A stretch of DNA of 7,638 bases from VBDM01 sp041493345 (GTDB taxonomy: Bacteria; Pseudomonadota; Gammaproteobacteria; Burkholderiales; SG8-39), in contig JBGPYQ010000166.1 in NCBI GenBank assembly GCA_041493345.1, forward strand, positions 1-7,638, in the 5' to 3' direction. A program made the position numbers and the translations under genes. Of the stretch, positions 4,701-7,638 are shown piece after piece. The notes beneath the pieces were generated by a model. It was not told the DNA's origin. It did no database searches and saw only the letters and a list, made by a program, of their open reading frames with translations. Every line of letters begins with the position of its first letter. Position 1 is the stretch's first letter.

Positions 4701-6554
4701 TCAACCTGCCGGCTGAACGGCGCGGGCTTCGGCGTTGAATCCCGGTTCGGTGCGCGCCGCGCGCCGGCGCTCGTGGTCGGTGAGATAACGCTTGCGGATG
4801 CGGATCGCCTGCGGAGTGATTTCGATCAACTCGTCGTCATCGATGAATTCCACCGCGAGTTCCAGCGTCAGCTTGATCGGCGGAGTAAGGAGGATCGCCT
4901 CGTCCTTGCCGGCGGCGCGGATGTTGGTGAGATGTTTCTCGCGGATCGGATTGACGACCAGATCATTGTCGCGACTGTGCAGGCCGATCACCATGCCCTC
5001 GTACACTTTGTCGCCGGGGCTGACCATCATGCGCCCGCGTTCCTGCAGCTTCCACAGCGCATAGGCGACCGCCTCGCCCTGTTCGCCCGAGATCAGCACG
5101 CCGTTGCGCCGCGACAGGATCTCGGGTTTCATCGGCGCGTACTCGTCGAACACATGGCTGCCGATGCCGTTGCCGCGCGTTAGGTTGAGAAATTCATTCT
5201 GGAAGCCGATCAGCCCGCGAGCGGGGATGCGGTAATCGAGCCGCACCCGCCCGCGGCCGTCCGGGATCATGTCAATCAGGTCGCCGCGGCGCGCGCCCAG
5301 CGCCTCCATCACCACGCCCTGGTGGTGCTCCTCGACGTCCACGGTGAGGATTTCGAACGGCTCGCACTTCACCCCGTCGATTTCCTTGATCACCACGCGC
5401 GGCCGCGACACCGCCAGCTCGTAGCCTTCGCGCCGCATGTTCTCGAGCAGGATGGTGAGGTGCAGCTCACCCCGCCCCGAGACCAGATAGACGTCGGCGT
5501 CCACCGTTTCCTCGACGCGCAGCGCCACGTTTGCCTGAAGCTCGCGCATCAGGCGCTCGCGCAGCTGGCGGCTGGTGACGAACTTGCCTTCGCGCCCGGC
5601 GAGCGGCGAGGTGTTGACCTGCAGGTTCACGGTGAGCGTGGGTTCGTCCACTTTCAGGAGGGGCAGGGCCTCGGGCTGATCGAGGTCGGCGAGCGTTACG
5701 CCGATGCCGACTTCTTCCACGCCGGTCACGAGCACAATGTCCCCCGCGACCGCTTCCTCCATCTGGATACGCTCCAAGCCGCGGAATCCCATGACCTGAT
5801 TGACCTTCGCTTTCACGGGCGGTTTTTCGCCGTTCAGAACCAGCACTTCCTGCGCGGGCTTGAGCCGCCCGCGGGCGATGCGGCCGATGCCGATGCGGCC
5901 GACGTAACTGGAATAGTCGAGGTTGCTGATCTGCAGCTGCAGGGTTCCATCCGGATCGCCCCTGGGCGCGGGAACGCGCGTGAGGATGGTCTGGAACAGG
6001 GCACGCATGCTGGTGCCGGGCTGCCGCAGATCGAGCGTCGCCGTGCCCAGCAGCGCCGAGGTATACACCACCGGGAAATCGAGCTGCTCCTCGGAGGCCC
6101 CCAGCTTGTCCATCATGTCGAAGGTAGCATTCACCACCCAGTCGGCGCGCGCACCCGGACGGTCGATCTTGTTCACCACCAGGATAGGCTTCAAGCCGAG
6201 CGCCAGTGCCTTGCGGGTGACGAAGCGCGTCTGCGGCATCGGCCCTTCGACCGCGTCCACCAGCAGCAGCACGCCGTCCACCATGGACAGGGATCGCTCC
6301 ACCTCACCGCCAAAATCAGCGTGGCCGGGCGTGTCGACGATGTTGATATGCACGCCCTGGTAATCGACGGCGGTGTTCTTGGCGAGGATGGTGATGCCGC
6401 GCTCGCGCTCCAGGTCGTTCGAGTCCATCACCCGCTCGGCGATGTGCTGGTGAGCGGCGAACGTCCCGGCCTGGTGCAGCAGCTTGTCGACTAGCGTCGT
6501 TTTTCCGTGATCGACGTGGGCGATGATTGCAAGGTTGCGGATTGCTCGTGACAT
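4701..6554 (-). CDS. typA: Ribosome-associated GTPase TypA/BipA
   Basis: Translational GTPase of the EF-G/LepA class that binds the ribosome and helps 50S assembly and growth under stress such as cold. The 617-residue protein is of normal length (E. coli 607) with a slightly longer basic C-terminal tail. GTPase motifs: G1 AHVDHGKTT (12-20), switch I RERGITI (50-56), G3 DTPGH (74-78), G4 NKID (128-131), G5 TSAL (165-168). The beta-barrel domain II follows from about residue 205 (ISNLDYSSYVGRIGIGRI), then the EF-G III-like domain with SGRGELHLTILLE, domain V, and the BipA-specific C-terminal domain from about 485, including GLHSRDNDLVVNP and KHLTNIRAAGKDE. The ATG at 6554 gives the standard N-terminus, but no Shine-Dalgarno sequence is visible (GCGCCTGA precedes it). 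No clear terminator follows the stop. Transcribed divergently from rsmE. Identification is secure. Confidence 0.98.
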   Translation of the reverse strand: MSRAIRNLAIIAHVDHGKTTLVDKLLHQAGTFAAHQHIAERVMDSNDLERERGITILAKNTAVDYQGVHINIVDTPGHADFGGEVERSLSMVDGVLLLVDAVEGPMPQTRFVTRKALALGLKPILVVNKIDRPGARADWVVNATFDMMDKLGASEEQLDFPVVYTSALLGTATLDLRQPGTSMRALFQTILTRVPAPRGDPDGTLQLQISNLDYSSYVGRIGIGRIARGRLKPAQEVLVLNGEKPPVKAKVNQVMGFRGLERIQMEEAVAGDIVLVTGVEEVGIGVTLADLDQPEALPLLKVDEPTLTVNLQVNTSPLAGREGKFVTSRQLRERLMRELQANVALRVEETVDADVYLVSGRGELHLTILLENMRREGYELAVSRPRVVIKEIDGVKCEPFEILTVDVEEHHQGVVMEALGARRGDLIDMIPDGRGRVRLDYRIPARGLIGFQNEFLNLTRGNGIGSHVFDEYAPMKPEILSRRNGVLISGEQGEAVAYALWKLQERGRMMVSPGDKVYEGMVIGLHSRDNDLVVNPIREKHLTNIRAAGKDEAILLTPPIKLTLELAVEFIDDDELIEITPQAIRIRKRYLTDHERRRAARTEPGFNAEARAVQPAG

Positions 6555-6582
6555 TCAGGCGCGGATGTGAAAAGCGTCGTGC

Positions 6583-6591
6583 ATTGTATCA
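6583..6591 (-). promoter_or_regulatory. Candidate extended -10 promoter of typA
   Basis: On the minus strand TGATACAAT holds TACAAT (6588-6583), one base off consensus, with TG in the extended position (6591-6590). It predicts a leader of about 22 nt. No good -35 is seen. The surrounding GCTGATACAAT differs from the FAH promoter's GCTGATATAAT by one base. The remainder of the 220-bp typA-rsmE gap shows only a bulged GC-rich hairpin (6658-6678) and TGTCGACA (6709-6716). Confidence 0.45.
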
Positions 6592-6729
6592 GCATGCGCC
6601 ACGATCAGTGCTCGAATCCGAAGTTGGGCCAGCACCCTTCCCAGGTATTCTTTCCCACCGAGCCCCGCCCGGCTTCGGAGAATGAATTCCGGTGGTTGGA
6701 TCACGGCATGTCGACACCTGGCTGCAGGC

Positions 6730-6768
6730 TTGCCATGGGAAGATGTGGAGCGAATATGCGATTAAAAT
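6730..6768 (+). promoter_or_regulatory. Weak promoter candidates for rsmE
   Basis: TTGCCA at 6730-6735 is a good -35, but the -10 at proper spacing (AATATG, 6753-6758) is poor. Alternatively TAAAAT at 6763-6768 is a good -10 without a -35; it would start transcription almost at the rsmE ATG, giving a leaderless message. The sequence does not decide between them. Confidence 0.22.
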
Positions 6769-6774
6769 CCCAGT

Positions 6775-7518
6775 ATGAAGAATCCCGCAAACCGCTCTGC
6801 TCCCAGGTTTTTCGCGCCGGTGAAGCTCTCACCCGGCGCCGAAATCGATTTGCCCGAGCGCGCCGCTCGGCACTGCGCGGTGTTGCGCCTGCGCGGCGGC
6901 GACGCGGTGACCTTGTTCAACGGTGAGGGTGGCGAATTCCCGGCGGAACTCACGCGGGTTTCCCGAGACGCGGTGCACGCTCGCGTCATATCGGGACAGG
7001 CGATCGAGCGCGAGTCGCCGCTTGCCATCACGCTCGCGCAATGCGTCTCCAGCGGCGACCGCATGGACGTGACGCTGCAAAAATCGACCGAGCTCGGGGT
7101 GGCGAGAATCGTGCCGATCGCAAGCGAGCGCTCCGTCATCAAGCTCTCGAGCGACCGCGCCGATCGGAGGGTGACCCACTGGCGCAACGTGGTTATAGCC
7201 GCCTGCGAGCAGTGCGGCCGCAACCGCATTCCAGAAATAGCGGCGATCTCTGATTTCGATGCTTTTCTGACCGACGCGGCAAGCCACGCGACGCGCCTGT
7301 TGCTCTCACCCGAGGCCGCACGCAATCTGAAGGGGCTGGCCCCGACGCGGGCGGTGACGCTGCTGGTCGGCCCGGAAGGCGGACTCTCGCCGGAGGAGCG
7401 GCTGCGCGCGGAAAACAAGGGGTTTGCGCCGGTGCGTTTCGGGCCACGGGTGCTTCGCACCGAAACCGCTCCGCTCGCCGCGATCGCCACGATGCAGGCA
7501 CTGTGGGGTGATTGCTAG
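6775..7518 (+). CDS. rsmE: 16S rRNA (uracil1498-N3)-methyltransferase RsmE
   Basis: SPOUT-class methyltransferase that uses AdoMet to methylate N3 of U1498 in 16S rRNA, in the decoding region of the 30S subunit. Length 247 residues (E. coli 243). Visible family signatures: PRFF near the N-terminus (10-13), HCAVLRLRGGD in the PUA-like domain (33-43), QCVSSGDRMDVTLQKSTELGV (89-109), ACEQCGR (143-149), and the knotted cofactor site LVGPEGGLSPEE (197-208) plus GPRVLRTETAPLAA (223-236). The ATG at 6775 is the only plausible start: an in-frame TAA at 6763 blocks extension and the next possible starts lie after the RFF motif. It adds about nine residues before PRFF. No Shine-Dalgarno sequence is visible. 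argA follows 70 nt downstream on the same strand. Confidence 0.96.
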   Translation: MKNPANRSAPRFFAPVKLSPGAEIDLPERAARHCAVLRLRGGDAVTLFNGEGGEFPAELTRVSRDAVHARVISGQAIERESPLAITLAQCVSSGDRMDVTLQKSTELGVARIVPIASERSVIKLSSDRADRRVTHWRNVVIAACEQCGRNRIPEIAAISDFDAFLTDAASHATRLLLSPEAARNLKGLAPTRAVTLLVGPEGGLSPEERLRAENKGFAPVRFGPRVLRTETAPLAAIATMQALWGDC

Positions 7519-7554
7519 CGGCCGAATTGCAAAGCGCCAAAGACCTTTACTGGC

Positions 7555-7560
7555 TAAAAT
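7555..7560 (+). promoter_or_regulatory. Possible -10 element for argA
   Basis: TAAAAT at 7555-7560 lies in the 70-nt rsmE-argA gap and would start transcription about 22 nt before the argA ATG. No -35 is found at the usual distance (TTGCAA at 7527 is 22 nt away). argA may instead be read from rsmE. Confidence 0.25.
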
Positions 7561-7588
7561 CGGGCTTCCGCCGACAACAACGACCCCC

Positions 7589-7638
7589 ATGGCAGCACAC
7601 CCGGACGCGCAGTTCATCAGCTGGTTCCGCTCGGTCGC
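7589..7638 (+). CDS. argA: N-acetylglutamate synthase ArgA, N-terminal fragment cut by the window end
   Basis: Only 16 complete codons are present, from the ATG at 7589 to the last base. They read MAAHPDAQFISWFRSV, matching the opening of betaproteobacterial ArgA proteins (QF-V/I-x-WFRSVAPYIHAFRGKTFV). ArgA acetylates glutamate with acetyl-CoA, the first step of arginine synthesis; the classical bacterial form joins an amino acid kinase-like domain to a GNAT domain, neither of which is reached here. No Shine-Dalgarno sequence precedes the ATG (GACCCCC). The call rests on a short but distinctive match and on the position after rsmE. Confidence 0.68.
   Translation, partial: MAAHPDAQFISWFRSV

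Noticed and set aside
5322..6494. Long plus-strand open frame (390 codons) opposite typA
   Set aside because: Mirror of the conserved TypA coding strand; the His-, Asp- and Gln-rich product has no family features.
6709..6716. TGTCGACA palindrome in the typA-rsmE gap as an operator
   Set aside because: A perfect 8-base palindrome with no extended arms or good promoter beside it; too short to call.
6567..6926. 119-codon plus-strand ORF running from the typA-rsmE gap into rsmE
   Set aside because: It overlaps the true RsmE N-terminus in another frame, has no visible RBS and resembles no family I recognise.
1..7638. CRISPR array, transposon ends, tRNA or rRNA genes, phage or defence genes
   Set aside because: Reading both strands showed no regularly spaced repeats, no transposase-like product, no cloverleaf and no defence-family motifs.

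Overview
The window is GC-rich, densely coding bacterial DNA. Gene families and order (NADH pyrophosphatase, a fused AdoMet decarboxylase/aminopropyltransferase, a DadA-type dehydrogenase behind a glycine riboswitch, TypA/BipA, RsmE and then the N-terminus of ArgA) point to a proteobacterial chromosome, most likely a betaproteobacterium. The lineage is inferred from protein resemblance only. I see no insertion sequence, phage gene, CRISPR array, rRNA or tRNA.

Layout: (1) 2-523 (+), the C-terminal two thirds of nudC, cut by the window edge, with a terminator-like hairpin overlapping its stop codon. (2) 566-1822 (+), a single ORF fusing S-adenosylmethionine decarboxylase (SpeD) to spermidine synthase (SpeE), starting at TTG. 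(3) 1922-3223 (-), a DadA-type FAD dehydrogenase convergent with the fusion gene; its leader (3392-3237) holds a single-aptamer glycine riboswitch and an intrinsic terminator just before the RBS. (4) 3546-4397 (-), a fumarylacetoacetate-hydrolase-family enzyme, preceded at 4413-4552 by what looks like the collapsed remnant of a short-chain dehydrogenase gene and a strong extended -10 promoter. (5) 4701-6554 (-), typA/bipA. (6) 6775-7518 (+), rsmE, divergent from typA. (7) 7589 to the end (+), the first codons of argA.

How the genes work together: the fusion protein would carry out both late steps of spermidine synthesis, making decarboxylated AdoMet and transferring its aminopropyl group to putrescine. 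The riboswitch links the DadA-type enzyme to glycine level: the 3' strand of its possible P1 helix is the same RNA as the 5' arm of the terminator, which suggests glycine binding allows read-through (an ON switch). The FAH-family gene appears to be the survivor of an SDR-FAH catabolic pair. TypA and RsmE are ribosome-related housekeeping genes reading away from a shared 220-bp region; ArgA begins arginine synthesis.

Most of the window is conventional. The parts most worth attention are the speD-speE fusion with its unusual start and upstream hairpin, the glycine riboswitch architecture, and the SDR remnant with its intact promoter and upstream palindrome. I found no convincing undescribed multi-gene system.
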